This document shows, piece after piece, positions 45,304-56,959 of a stretch of 64,000 nt of DNA. The DNA comes from Strobilurus pachycystidiatus (taxonomy: Eukaryota > Basidiomycota > Agaricomycetes > Agaricales > Physalacriaceae). The translations under genes and the position numbers were made by a program. The notes beneath the pieces are model-generated. The model was given only the letters and a program-made list of their open reading frames with translations, was not told where the DNA came from and did not search any database. The stretch is from the NCBI GenBank assembly GCA_019915135.1, contig JAHLMK010000001.1, positions 6,138,001 through 6,202,000 on the forward strand. The letters run 5' to 3'. Each line of letters starts with the position of its first letter. The stretch's first letter is position 1.

Positions 45304-47374
45304 ATGTCCGGAGAGCAGAGAGAAAGCCCGACCGTGCGCGCAAAGGTGAGAGCCCGGTTTGACGCGTCATCTTGGCTTCCGTCGCGTCATGCTCACGACT
45401 TCCAGGCATTGTGTGCCGCCCTTCTGCAGGGTTCACCGACCGCGGGCGCGAACCTCGTTCATCTCTCGCGCTGTGAGCGCGTGCCTTTGAAGGTCATCTT
45501 GCCCACTATATGCGTCTTGCTGGACACGAAGAGGATACATCACGAAGGATCCATAGCGGACCAGTCCACCTCCATAACCACCGTGCTCGAATGCTTTGAG
45601 CTGATTGGACAGGGCATGTCGGACGCCATCCACCCTACAATACGTCCCCTCTCCTCGCCAGTCGTAGCCCATATGCTCGAGCTCCTCCCTAAGATCAAGG
45701 ATTGGACCACCCACATCGTCGGCGTCCTCTTTAACAGCGACGATCAAGATCAAGATCCCGCCATCCTGCTCCCCTCGCTGGACGCGGTCCTTTCCGCGCT
45801 TGTAGCTTCCGAACCCTACTTCAGACAGCCATTCACCGACCCAGGGGAGCAGAACACCGCGTTCCTGCGCGCGTTATCGCGTGTCTGGCTATATGCCTCG
45901 TGCTCGGATCCATTGAGCGACTTTACGCGCTCTATCATCCACGTCCTCGGGAAATCCGCCGGGGCGAGCACGTCCGTGCGCAACCACCCATCGCATGTGG
46001 AGCTCGTGCTGCACCCGCGGGAGGACGTCTCGCGCGCGTTGGCTGCATCCCTTGGGCGGGTTGCGTGTGCCCCCACGCTTGATATTCTGGACCTGAATAT
46101 GCTGATGCATCTTGTCGGGTACGCCACGAGCATCGGGAAATCGAGCGTGTTCTTCGCCACGGAGGCGTTCGTGTCCCACCTCGTCACCCTCATCCGACGC
46201 ATCCTCCATCTCGGTGCTGCTCCCATTCCAGGGAACAAGAAAGTCGTGGCGCTCCTTGGGATACTCGATACCCTGTTCTCGCAGCTGCGCGGTGGGTATG
46301 TTCCCATGTTGCAAGCAGTGAAGACCGGCCTTCCGCGGCTCCTGATCGATGCGCATGCGTTCTATACGAGCGTGGTGGGGCCTAACTATTCGCATAACGA
46401 CTATTACGAGGCGCCGCAGAACTTGTTTGCTATGATATTGGAGCGCGAGATGCCGCATCTCTTTTACCCTTCTATACTCAAGCAAGCGAAGAAGACGTGT
46501 GTGGGTAGGGACGATGTAGTTGCGACTCCTGGGAAGGATGTTGAGAGGGAGTGGGATAAGTTTCAGGAGGTTATCACGGTTTGGGGAAACCTCCAGAAGG
46601 AGTTCCGGAGGAACGTATATCGTCACTGCTCGAACAAAAAGGTACGATTTTTGAGTCATAGTTGATAGTTCTTTCAGCGCGGATCTCGAATGGGTGTGTT
46701 GATTTCGCTCAACGCTCTGCAGTGTCCTACACAGTCTCCCGCCATCAGGAAGCGGTGTGGCGGATGCTTGCACACGGCGTACTGTTCTGCTGCATGCCAA
46801 AGGGAGGATTGGGTATCATGGGGCCATCGGGAGTATTGTAGACAGGTGGTCGATGATCGCGGTATGGCCCTCCTCCTTTTTACCTTTTGGATATTGCTCA
46901 CGGTGAATGAAAGATACCGGCCGTCTGTACACGTCCAAGATCCCGCGTATGGACGAAGAGTTCTGGCTGTGGCTTGCTACGCGGGACGTTCGCTCGCGCG
47001 CGCACCCCATCTCCCAAGAGATAGTGCACGCGGACTCGGACGCAGACTCCGAGGAGATTGTTCTCGTTTTGGACTATCAGTACGCCCCACTCGGCTCGCC
47101 GGACGACTATCGCTCCACGTACCTCCCCTCGCGCGACGACGGGGAGGTTCTGGCGGAGTGGCTGGATGGGTGTCAAAAGCACTGGAACGACTGGGTGGAT
47201 GAGACGCCGTGGGCGGTGTTCTGCGCGAGGGTGAAGGGGATGATGGTGGATGGGGAACATCCGGTGCTGCTGGTTGCGCCGTTGGTAGATGATAGGACGC
47301 TCAAGTTCTTGACGAGCGTGGAGAGGCTGGAGCGGAGGCGATATGGTGGTGATTGCAGAGGCTACTTGATCTAG
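45304..47374 (+). CDS. MYND-type zinc-finger protein
   Basis: Three exons: 45304-46641, 46678-46861 and 46914-47374; 660 residues. ATG 45304 (MSGEQRES). The first ~440 residues are a helical, armadillo-like region (HMLELLPKIKDW, LVGYATSIGKSSVFF, ILDTLFSQLRGGYVPMLQ). The MYND finger spans exons 1 and 2: HCSNKK, LQCPTQSP, RCGGCLHTAYCSAACQREDW and GHREYC. The C-terminal exon is acidic and continues with MDEEFWLWLATRD to the end at 47374. MYND fingers mediate protein-protein contacts; this fungal layout is common in agaricomycetes but has no defined partner. The first intron is only 36 nt. Two decayed copies of the 3' half lie at 49.9 and 54.7 kb. Confidence 0.85.
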
Positions 47375-48359
47375 TGTTTTTCTTTGTGTATGTATATATG
47401 AGATAGCGTTATGTACTGTACAATTTTTGTGGCGCGATTGTGGTGGTGATACTCCTACAAATTGTAATTTGATACACCGACTTCCTTCTCTGGGATGGGA
47501 CTCCCAGTTTGTCGGCACGTTGGAAGGGATGCATTTGCGATTATAAAACGCATTGATGATGAAAGGACACCATGTCCAAGTCCCATATCATGTTCATTTG
47601 GAAATGAGGACCGCCCCAGCGCGACTGGGTGTTTCGAACATCCGGGTGGCTCAATGGGTTCTGCAGATGCTAGGAGCCTCCATGTGCTGGCATGGCACGG
47701 GCGGTGCTGATCGATTGATTACCGGCATAGGACACACAGATATAACCACCAATTACTCGCGAATGCGATATTCTACGTATCGTATTGTCGAGCCCGACCA
47801 GTTCGTGGAGTTTTCTGGCTTCCCAGACCCATATCGGCCGTAAGGGCCCTCCAGAACTACCAACAGTGTCTCTACACTGTCACATGCTTTCCTTTCAACT
47901 AGACTAGACTGCGTATCTCCCTCTGTTTTTTTATGTTCCAATATAGATGTTGAAAATATGCGAGAAGAGATGACAAGGCCGTGAAAGCCAGCAGACACGA
48001 TTGACTATGGACAACATGAACAACTTGAAGAACTACACGTCTACATAAATGTATCAACACGCTTCAAGTATTACGACGCCAGAGTTCACAGCAGACAATT
48101 GACAATTCAACACAGGGAGTCGGACTCGAAGGGCGGAGTGGTCATATTCTGATTACCCGACGACGTGCGACGCCAAAGGGACTTGTCCCCGATAAAACGC
48201 CTCACTGCATAGACGGCCTTGTTACTAGTCGTGTTCGCATCCATATAGACGTGTATATCCCTCGAAAGTACTGGGGTGAGTTCGAAACGGAATGTCTGGT
48301 TCGGACCCGAGAAATTCAAGTTCGAGGGGTGGCTGCGGCAACCAAAGCCGAGCCAGTCG
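47375..48359. other. intergenic
   Basis: No supported gene; short frames only. Confidence 0.4.
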
Positions 48360-48560
48360 AGTAGGATGACGCTCTTCTTCCTCCCTCCAACAGGACACCA
48401 AGGGAGTCCAAGCGGTCTACATTGCTCTTCTTGAGACTGTTTGCGTCTACACACACTGTTTGGCGCACGACCTCGAAAGATGCGATGGGGGATCTGTTCG
48501 CGGCGGCAGTAGGCTGCAGAGTCATTGTCTTGTTTGTCTTGGGGGCGGGTAAGCGGGCCG
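48360..48560 (-). pseudogene. decayed copy of 3' end of HAD phosphatase gene
   Basis: Nucleotide similarity to about 58890-59190: the GATGCGATGGGGGATCTG block, TTGTCTTGTTTGTCT, and the flanking CTTCTTCCTCCCTC plus GTCCAAGCGG blocks occur in the same order. The minus strand encodes the end of the phosphatase (QDNDSAAYCRREQIPHRIF against QDNDLAAYCRREQIPHRIF), then loses homology for part of the exon and resumes in the 3' flank. Only this terminal piece is present, so it is non-functional. Confidence 0.75.
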
Positions 48561-49920
48561 GGGGGAGTAGAGGAGGGGACGGAGGGAAGGAGAGGGGGGG
48601 AGGGGGGGAAGACACGCCGGGGATCTCGTTCAGGAACTCCTCAACGATAAGAGAAGAGAAGTACAGTCTGAAGCCCAAAGTGACGAACTGCTTGGCGACA
48701 AAGACCACCTCAGGACACGATGAGGACTACAGTGTTGGCAGCGGGGACCTCGAAGCCAGAAAGTGAAGCCCTCGCCGGTACTCCTCATTTCGAGAGTAAA
48801 CTTGACCCTTGAATGAAGAAAGTGACATAAATGAATATACTCACCAACACCGAGGAAGGGATCTGCACTACCAAGACGAGTCCAAGAAAACCGGGCAACC
48901 TCGATACACACCTCTAGGACTAATGATAGCAAATATCACTCGTATGGTGCCTGAGCTGTACGTGCACCACGGCCGACGTATCTATCCTTATCCTGGCTGT
49001 CGAGAGGACGTGGAGTATGATGAGTGCGCAAGCCAAGCCCCGCTGTGGCTGTGCCTCGCATGCAGCTCCGGCATTCTCCGCCATGCCTTGGCTCCGACCA
49101 CGACTTGCTCGCTCAGGCAAGTCGTGCGTCTAGCTCTCCTCTATCGGGCTCTGTCTCGTCGACGCGCAACCGCCTGCACCGGATTCGTTTCCTTGGATAC
49201 GAAGCCGAACATGCCGCGTAAGCCCCACCATTGACCAAGTTGGGCAGCACGCGTGCAGGACGACGACGACGTCGGCGACCAGGACGGCGATGACACGAGA
49301 ACGACGAGAACGACGACGCCTTTGGAGTCGTCGTGAATGTCCAGGAGGACGATGATCGACCCCCGTCCCGCTGATGGATGTTTGGACGGGGTTCGTTATT
49401 TGCTGGGCGCGCCGTCCGGAGACGGGCGCTCGTCAGGTGTGTTACTCTTCTCCTTTCCTGCTTCTTATCCTTTCACGTGGCTAATTGCTGCGTAGATGAA
49501 ATGTACGCAGGGGGTAGGCCCTCCAACGAGGTACTCACCGAAATCTTCCATCCTGACTATCCGACGCCTGCCGGATGCACTTCGCCGTTCTGTTTCCACC
49601 CTTTACCTCTCCATCGTCAACCCGCCCATGAAAACGGCGCAGCCGATAAGGGTGTCTATTGACTGCGCTTTCCTCGAAGGTCGGCCGTGCAAGCACGCTA
49701 ATGACAGAGCCGCCCACCTCACTGGACAATGACAACGAGCCCCGCCGTGACTGGGGTTCCTCCATCACCGTACGACACTGATCAACCATCCTCTGTCTCT
49801 GTCTTTTGCACACGGTATGTGTCTCGCTCTCTTGAGCGTTACGCGCCGTGCCAAAAAAGTATCTGGCCCTATACCAGCATATTGCTGCACCTGAGGTCGA
49901 CGTCATGTTCGACGGCCCCG
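48561..49920. other. intergenic or decayed sequence
   Basis: Possible remnants of a minus-strand gene around 48.6-48.95 kb (frames broken), and an ACG-rich low-complexity stretch at about 49.26-49.34 kb. No intact gene. Confidence 0.4.
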
Positions 49921-50864
49921 CATAATTTGTTTGCTATGATCTTGGAGCGCGAGATGCCGCACCTCCTCTATCTTTCTATACTAAAGCAAGCGAAGAGGAC
50001 GTGTATGGTTAAGGACAATGGGCTTACGACTCCTGGGAAGGATGTTGAGAGAGTGTGGGGTAAGTTACAGGAGGTCACAACGGTCTGGGGAAACCTCTAG
50101 AAAGAGTTCCGGAGGAGCGTGGTCCATCACTGCTCGAACTAAAGGTACGACTTCTGAATGGGTGTGTTAATGTCGCTCAACGCTCTGCAGTGTCCTACAC
50201 AGTCTCCCGCCATCAGGAAGCGGTGTGGCGGATGCTTGCACACGGCGTACTGTTCTGCCGCATGCCAAAGGGAAGATTGGGTACTGTGGGGCCATAGGGA
50301 GTATTGTACACAGGTGGTCGATGATCGCGGTATGGCCCTTCTCCTTGTCATCTTTTGGATATAGCTCATGGTGAATGAAAAGATACCGGCCGTCTGTACA
50401 CGTCCAAGATCCCGCGTATGGACGAAGAGTTCTGGCTCTGGCTTGCTACGCGGGACGTTCGCTCGCGCGCGCACACCATCTCTCAGAAGATAATGCATGC
50501 GGACTCGGACGGAGACTCCGAGGAGATCGTTCTCGTCTTGGACTATCAGTACGCCCCAGTCGGCTCGACGGACGACTATCGCTCCACGTACCTCCCCTCG
50601 CGAGACGACGGGGAGGTTCTGGCGGAGTGGCTGGATGGGTGTCAAAAGCACTGGAACGATGGGCTGAATGAGACGCCGTGGGCGGTATTCTGCGCGAGGG
50701 TGATGGGGATGGTGATTGATGGGAAACATCCGGTGCTGCTGGTTGCGCCGTTAGTGGATGATAGGACGCTCAAGCTCTTGACGAGCGTGGAGAGGCTGGA
50801 GCGGAGGCGATATGGGATGCGCAAAGTCAAGCTCAACTACACCACCAACCAACCTGGATATTAG
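49921..50864 (+). pseudogene. decayed partial copy of MYND gene
   Basis: Aligns with 46416-47374 of the intact MYND gene. It begins in NLFAMILEREMPHL and keeps the finger (RCGGCLHTAYCSAACQREDW) and the C-terminal exon up to ERLERRRYG. A TAG at 50098-50100 replaces a Gln codon of the parent, a TAA stands just before the first intron site, and the intron itself is mostly deleted. The N-terminal two thirds are absent. The last residues differ (ending NQPGY). The exon-3 frame from about 50418 is still open, so decay is recent or uneven. Confidence 0.85.
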
Positions 50865-51114
50865 ACATTCGTGAATTTATTCAGACATTCTGCGACTGAA
50901 GGCGGAGATGGCGCGAGATAGGTATCACTTTCGTTCGCGCTCGGGAGTTTGCTGTTCGGACAGGTACGTGAAGCAGAAGAACGCCCCATGCTGCACTTCT
51001 AAGGACAAGTATATACATGCTTTCACGATACTGTATGTTCATACACTGTGGTACCAGGGCTCAGCTTGTCTATATGAGTATCAGTCAAAGACCTCTGAAC
51101 AGACACGATAAGTC

Positions 51115-51472
51115 CTACCTCTTTGGCTTTGGTTTGTAGGTCGCAGCTGTTGACGGATTCACATCATGTAGGTTGGGCGGGTAGTATCCCAGGAATGCTC
51201 CAGTCGTGTAATCGTACGCGCCACATAGCGTCGATGACTTTGTAGGGGGTTTGGGAGGACTCGGCGGCAACGGGACAAAAGCGGCTGCACAACATGAGAT
51301 TAAGTGCGATTAGAGATAAAGTCCGGGGCGTACGGGGAGGATGGGGAAACGACGGCCGTGTCTTTGGTTCTGGGGGGCCAGAGTTCGACTTGTCGGGGTA
51401 GCGAAGGTGAAAATTAGACGGCCCGAGACCGGGAGCCCACCTTATTTGGTCCTTGCATTTGGATTTTGACAT
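51115..51472 (-). CDS. small Pro-rich hypothetical protein, 2 exons
   Basis: Exons 51472-51334 and 51284-51115 joined over a 49 nt intron (GTACGC...GTGCAG) in phase 1 give 102 residues from ATG 51472 (MSKSKCKDQ). The first exon has PPEPKTRPSFPHPP; the second has PLPPSPPKPPTK and ends with YDYTTGAFLGYYPP and a Lys-rich tail. No signal peptide. Not recognised. The intron converts two poor frames into one coherent Pro-rich protein, which is the main support. Confidence 0.45.
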
Positions 51473-54400
51473 GATTTCCTGACGAGTGATGTCTGAGCTG
51501 AGCCCAAGAGTAAGTCAAAGAGGAGCTCACGACTGACCAGTGACAAGGGAATTCAGTGATTTAATTTCTCCCTCACTATGCCAAGGAATTTATAGCACAA
51601 TTCGCGAGGTCGGACCGATTGTGGAAGCCCACAACAAAGCACCGTGACGGTGCGTTTTCCATTTTGATGATGGTCGCTTATCCTGAGACTGATAGCGGAG
51701 GGATGAAACCTCGCATGCAGGACTCGATTTGGCAGCATATCGTCGGAGAATGGATGGTTTCTGTCCAAGGTGGGTAATGGCTGATAATACGGATCCACCA
51801 GTACAGACGCCTACTGAAGGTGACATGGATCCACTGATCCACTAGAGAGGTGGAGAAATGTACTTGTGTACCTCTCGAGACAATTGCCAATCAGTCGAAG
51901 AGCCGTCTAGTTTCGAAGAATGATCCCGAGAGCTGGAACACTCGGGCGAAACTCCGTAGCCAAGAGTAACCTCCACGCTATCCCCAAATAGAAGGAAAAC
52001 AATAGCGAGCGTAGGCTTATGCTGTAGCATGAGACGGTGACATCACTAGTTAACGGCCCAGACAGCTGGAATACGCTAGAAGGGTCGGCTATGGAGGTAA
52101 GTTTGTGAGCCTACTGAGGTCGCTAGCAGGCCCGACTCACAGACAAACCATCAGAGGACTCATACTCCACGGGTACTTTCGCATGGTAAGTAGGCATCGA
52201 CAATGTTGCGTAGTAGGCGTGGAGTGATCCGTTCAGAAAGACAATTGAAAGGCCACGTTGGATGGCAGATCGCGCCACGCGGGATTCGTGAGAGAAGCCA
52301 TACACGATCGTCGAAGTCGAGATTAAGGGCAAACACGCGTCAATGCTCCGATCACTGATTGCAGATGTGTGTGGGGAGGGGCACCAACATCACAGTGAGC
52401 GTGCATATATCGCGGCGGATGTGGAAATCAGGCCAAGAAGTAGGGGCACTAGTCTATCGACGTTGAAGCTGCGCAGCTGGTGTCAGCGTCTTGTCCTCGA
52501 AAACGCTCAGAGCCTCCGGCTGCTATTATATGGAAGAGGAAGGCGGAAAGCCAAAAATAAGATCTCGGCGTAATCCTTGGACAATGGTAATGTATTGCCC
52601 GCGATTCCACTGTTTCATAGCCGTATATAGGTATCAACCAATGGATGTCGAGAAAGCCGCAAAATGAAAAGGCGGTAGAGCCGCCAGTGACGAGAGCCGT
52701 TTCGATAACAAGTTCGGCGGTGATACATTGATATCTGCATGAGAGTGTACAGGCTGAACGTGGATGAACCTGGATGATGGGCCATGTGCATGGAAAATCA
52801 GGTGCGGAGTTGCAACATAGCTTCTGGCGAGATGTTCAACATGCGCTTCGTAACATACAAACTTTGGCTGAGGCCGACTTGTTCTAACCACAGTGGGGGG
52901 CACTTACTGTGAAAATGGCCGCGGTGATATGACGGCGTCATTGACGAGACTCATATGCTCCAAGGTCATTGACGAGACTCATATGCTCCATGCTCAGAGT
53001 TTTTGGCGGTGGCGGGTGGATCCATGGGATGTCGGTCACAGGCGGAAAATGCACAAGAGCCCATGTTGGCCGGGTGCAAGAAGGGTTGTGCTGCTGTTGC
53101 CGCGGGCCGCGGCATAGTCGAGATGCCGACGGTATGAATTTGAATAACAGTTGCCAAGCGGAACCTGCACACGTGAGATGTTGAGATCGCGTGGCTTCCC
53201 CTCTTGGATCAGCCATCCTGCGACCCGGTAGCCGCCCTCCGCCGGAGCTTGTTGATCATCACTCCGCTTCTCTATTCATTCTCAAAGTCCCACTCGTGCC
53301 ATTCAGTTGTCGCTCTAGCTTTCTGTAACCCTGTCCACGAGCCGCTCTTCCATTCCCAGCGAGAATAGCAAGCGCCCGAGACTGAGGCCTCATCGCTCAT
53401 CCGACCCGTTCCAGCATACCTAGCTCGTCTCTGACAGTGAGACTATATGGTGAGCCTTTCCAGGTCCTTACCCGCTTCTTTGTGACACAGCGCAAGGTCT
53501 CTCTGGCCGAATCTCGTCGCTCAACGGGTGACCCTTCTGCTCTGACTGACTGACTACTTCACTGGCACAGTTGGTGTTGAGAAATCTGACCCTGTAGGTG
53601 CGTGAGATTGCTCTCATCACATCCAGTTGGTGTGCCACCAAAATCATCGCCACCAAGTGGCAAGTATCACTCACCCTGAACAGAAACGATGCCACCGCAT
53701 GCCCAAACAAAGGCATGAAAGCGAAGAATCTATCTACCCACAGGCCTAAATAGGACGGAAAGCGCACTAAGCTGATTGTCCCTTCAAGTTCCACAAGCTG
53801 TCCGACGAGTAAGTTTGCTGGACATATATATTGCTCCGCCTGATCACGAAGACGTGGGATGGCTCGACTTTCAGGCCTCATCAGTGGTGAGCTTCTGCGT
53901 CGCTTCACATTTCTCCACTAGGATAGTTACCTTTCGTCGTCAGACCCCATGTTGAGACCGCATTGCGTTTCGACCACTCTCCTCTGCACCAAGTCCACTC
54001 CGAATACCTTTGCTCCCCGTCCACCGCCGACGTTTCCTCCGGATCCGCGTAGGTCATTTGCTTGCCCTTGATTCAGAGCCAGTTTCATGTCGCGCAGAGG
54101 ATCCCAGTTACGCTATCTGACGCGGTGCTGCATGACGTGAACCCGACCACGGTAAGGGAAACGTCACAGTATCTGGTCTAGCCTAACATTGAATCAATCC
54201 ACAGGTACCAACTTCTCGTTACGACATGGACTAACCGGACATGGAGGGATATGTACACGTACCACGGAGAATATCATCATTCGGTGCTTTTGCTGGGCCG
54301 CCTGATTGAGCACGGTCATTCCATTCTTCCACCCCTGGTCTTCATGTTACAGTGGCCCATCAACCGCTTCACGGGGTGCTCTCGATAGATCCTTAGAATT

Positions 54401-54699
54401 TAGAGCGTTGCCAATCACTGCTGACGGCAGTCGTCGAGATCACGTTAGGTAGGTAGATGACGGCACAAAGTCGCATTATGATTGAGAAACGGCCGCTTGT
54501 GGAGGCCCTTTGATCAGGCGAGCTCGAGGCTCCTACTTCAACAGCTGACTAGATATCCCCACGGTTTCAGCAGGTCCGCTCCCATCTCTCGCCGTCAAGT
54601 CAAGGGCTCAAAGTACACAGGAGCATGATATCCTACGAATGGCCATTCCAACCCAATCCTGTGACAAACAACAGCCGCACTTCATGTCGAGCATTTCTT
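51473..54699. other. gene-poor 3.2 kb region
   Basis: Nothing convincing on either strand. A 146-codon minus frame at 53468-53908 has no recognisable motif. It holds the short tandem duplication listed separately. Confidence 0.4.
52938..52993 (+). repeat. 28 bp tandem duplication
   Basis: TCATTGACGAGACTCATATG and the following CTCCA occur twice, 28 bp apart (from 52938 and 52966), with no mismatch in the 25 bp core. It looks like a recent slippage or small duplication. Confidence 0.8.
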
Positions 54700-54702
54700 A
54701 TG

Positions 54703-55080
54703 GCGGTGTACACGTCCAAGATCCCGCGTATGGATGAAGAGTTCCTGCGTCCGCTCGCGCGCGCACTGGCACCCCATCTCTCAGGAGATTATGCACGCGG
54801 GCTCGGACGCAGACTCCGAGGAGATCGTTCTCGTCTGGGACTATCAGTACGCCCCACTCGGCTCGCCGGACGACTATCGCTGCACGTACCTCCCCTCGCG
54901 CGACGACGGCGATGGTGTCAAAAGCACTCGAACAACTAGGTGGATGAGACGATTTCCCGCGCGAGGGTGAAGGGGATGGGGAACCGCTGGTGGATGATAG
55001 GACGCTCACCGTGTGGAGAGGCTGTAGCGAAGGCGGTTATGATGGACGCATGGTGATTGTAGAGGCTTACTTGATCTAAT
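54703..55080 (+). pseudogene. second decayed copy of MYND gene C-terminal exon
   Basis: Similar to the last exon of the MYND gene (about 46920-47374): it keeps YTSKIPRMDEEF, the DYQYAPLGSPDDYR block and CTYLPSRDDG. Deletions and frame changes follow MDEEF, and the SVERLERRR-like end is reduced. The trailing 3' flank (GAGGCTTACTTGATCTAAT) also matches the parent, so the copy includes the parent 3' end. Non-functional. Confidence 0.8.
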
Positions 55081-55161
55081 GCTTGTTCTTCTTGTGTGTA
55101 GATATATATATTCAAATATCATGACAGTGTTCTTATGTACTGTACGGATATTGGGAAGTGG

Positions 55162-55821
55162 TTAGCACGCCGTGTAGCGTCGTGAGTCCATGCACCGGCT
55201 TCCTTCCCCGGGTTTGGTCCTCCAGTTGATTCGCACATTGGGAGCGAGGGTGTCGGAATGGTACAAGGCGTCGATGGTGGCCCAATCTGTTCTTGGGGAG
55301 AGCCGGGGATGATCTTTGGAGATGCGGATCCTCGGTTGGCGTATCCCCATTGCAAGGGCGAGCGCCGCGGATTCCCTGAAGAGCTGGAGGATCATGAGCT
55401 CCCCCAACCCGGCAGGGAACTGAATCAGAGCGGCGTGCTCTGCGTCCGTCAACCAGACGCATGCGCAGACTAAGGAGGTAGTGTGGCGCAAGGTTAGAAT
55501 CAGAGAGGGGGGTGGCTGTCATGCAAACGTACTAGAGCAGTCCGGCACGTCTATCAAGCGATGGCCAATCATGCAAGCCGTCCACACGACGAACCCGTCG
55601 TCGAAAGTGCATTTGTGAATCCAGAGTTGCAGATCGGAGCCCACAGAAATGGGATGATGAAAAGATTGCTGTCGGGCATCGGTGATCGAGAAGCCCAGAT
55701 TTGCTGCATGCCGTCCAGCGTCGATTTCCCCGCCGATGAGTTGCGTCAGAACCGTCAGCGTGTGCGTCAGGTTTCTGAGCCCATTGACAGGGAGGCCTGG
55801 TGTTGGGGTTGACAATGACAT
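55162..55821 (-). CDS. hypothetical protein, 2 exons
   Basis: Exons 55821-55533 and 55469-55162 joined over a 63 nt intron (GTACGT...CTTAG) in phase 1; 198 residues from ATG 55821 (MSLSTPTPG). Both exons read as one globular protein: LTVLTQLIGGEIDAGRHA, LWIHKCTFDDGFVVWTA, then CACVWLTDAEHAALIQF and RTDWATIDALYHSD. Short aromatic- and Cys-containing strands are seen but no motif I can name. No signal peptide or membrane segment. Confidence 0.55.
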
Positions 55822-56959
55822 GATATAAAGTGGCGGAGAACGGGATATGAAGAAGTGTGGCGGAGGGTACTTTAATGGAAGAGTTGAGATGGGCTGTTTA
55901 GGATGGCATCCGAGACTTTTATAGGGAAGATCGTCGGTGGATGCCGGGAAGTGGCGCCTTGATGACTCGGGTTTTCGTCGCGCTGATCACAAGTAACGTC
56001 GCGCTGATCACGATCCAGGACCACCTTACACAACCGGCGGGTCGGGTCGCAACAAGAACAAGTCACGTGGCAAGCTGAGCTTCTATTGTAGTCGCGCGGC
56101 TACCTCAGCAGCTCGCGCGCACCCCCGGTGGGACAAAGGTGACAAGCGCGACCCGGGTGCACCGGTCGCGCACCCACTCGCGCAACCGCGCAACCGCCCA
56201 TCGATCTTGCGCAATCACTAGCGCAACCCTCTCCAGCATGTTGGGACACAATTACCGTTGCTGGGAATTTGGGGGCAATAATATTAATCTGAATCTAGAA
56301 CTGATCAAGAGTAGCAGCGTAAGACTTGTACCTATTCAGAAAGCATGTAGATGTTCCCACGAAGGTAGACAGGAGCGTATAGTTTGAGTGAAAAGGACAG
56401 TCGTGGAGGGGAAAGGTGAGTTACAGTCATACGTGTCCGAATCAACGCGCTGCGTCGCTTTGCCAGATCGGACGGTCAAACTTGGGTGGTAATCGAGGTC
56501 TAATGCATCAGGACGATTCAACGAGCTTTGAGCCCACAAGAACAAACAAGGATGGGGGAAGGAACCTCCTTCCAAATGCGGAATTCTGCGGCTTTTCTCA
56601 CTTCTTCCTGCACGACATTGCCTGAATACTACTACTACGTTGGCGCGACATCCATCGTATAGCTCACACAGAGATGAGGTATGTTATACTATGTTTGCCT
56701 GCTGCGCCACACAGGAAGAATAATGACCGATCCAGTCGCATCTGATAAATTGGGCTGGTTGGGCTGGGAACATTCGGACGTTGGGTGTGCTCAGGAAATG
56801 TGCGGAGCTTGCCCTCCAAGCGAGGATTCACATCCACCTCCGAAAGTCATGACAAGGTTTCGGACGACGAACACATCACCAAGTCCACTAAAATCACGGT
56901 GGGTCGTCGCAAGCGCGGCATGTCCGGGGCAAATTAATTCATTGAACATTTTCTTTTAT
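55822..56959. other. intergenic, with GC-rich repeats
   Basis: Between 56.09 and 56.24 kb short GCGCAAC/CGCGCACCC-type motifs recur in a GC-rich block. No gene recognised in the rest. Confidence 0.45.
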
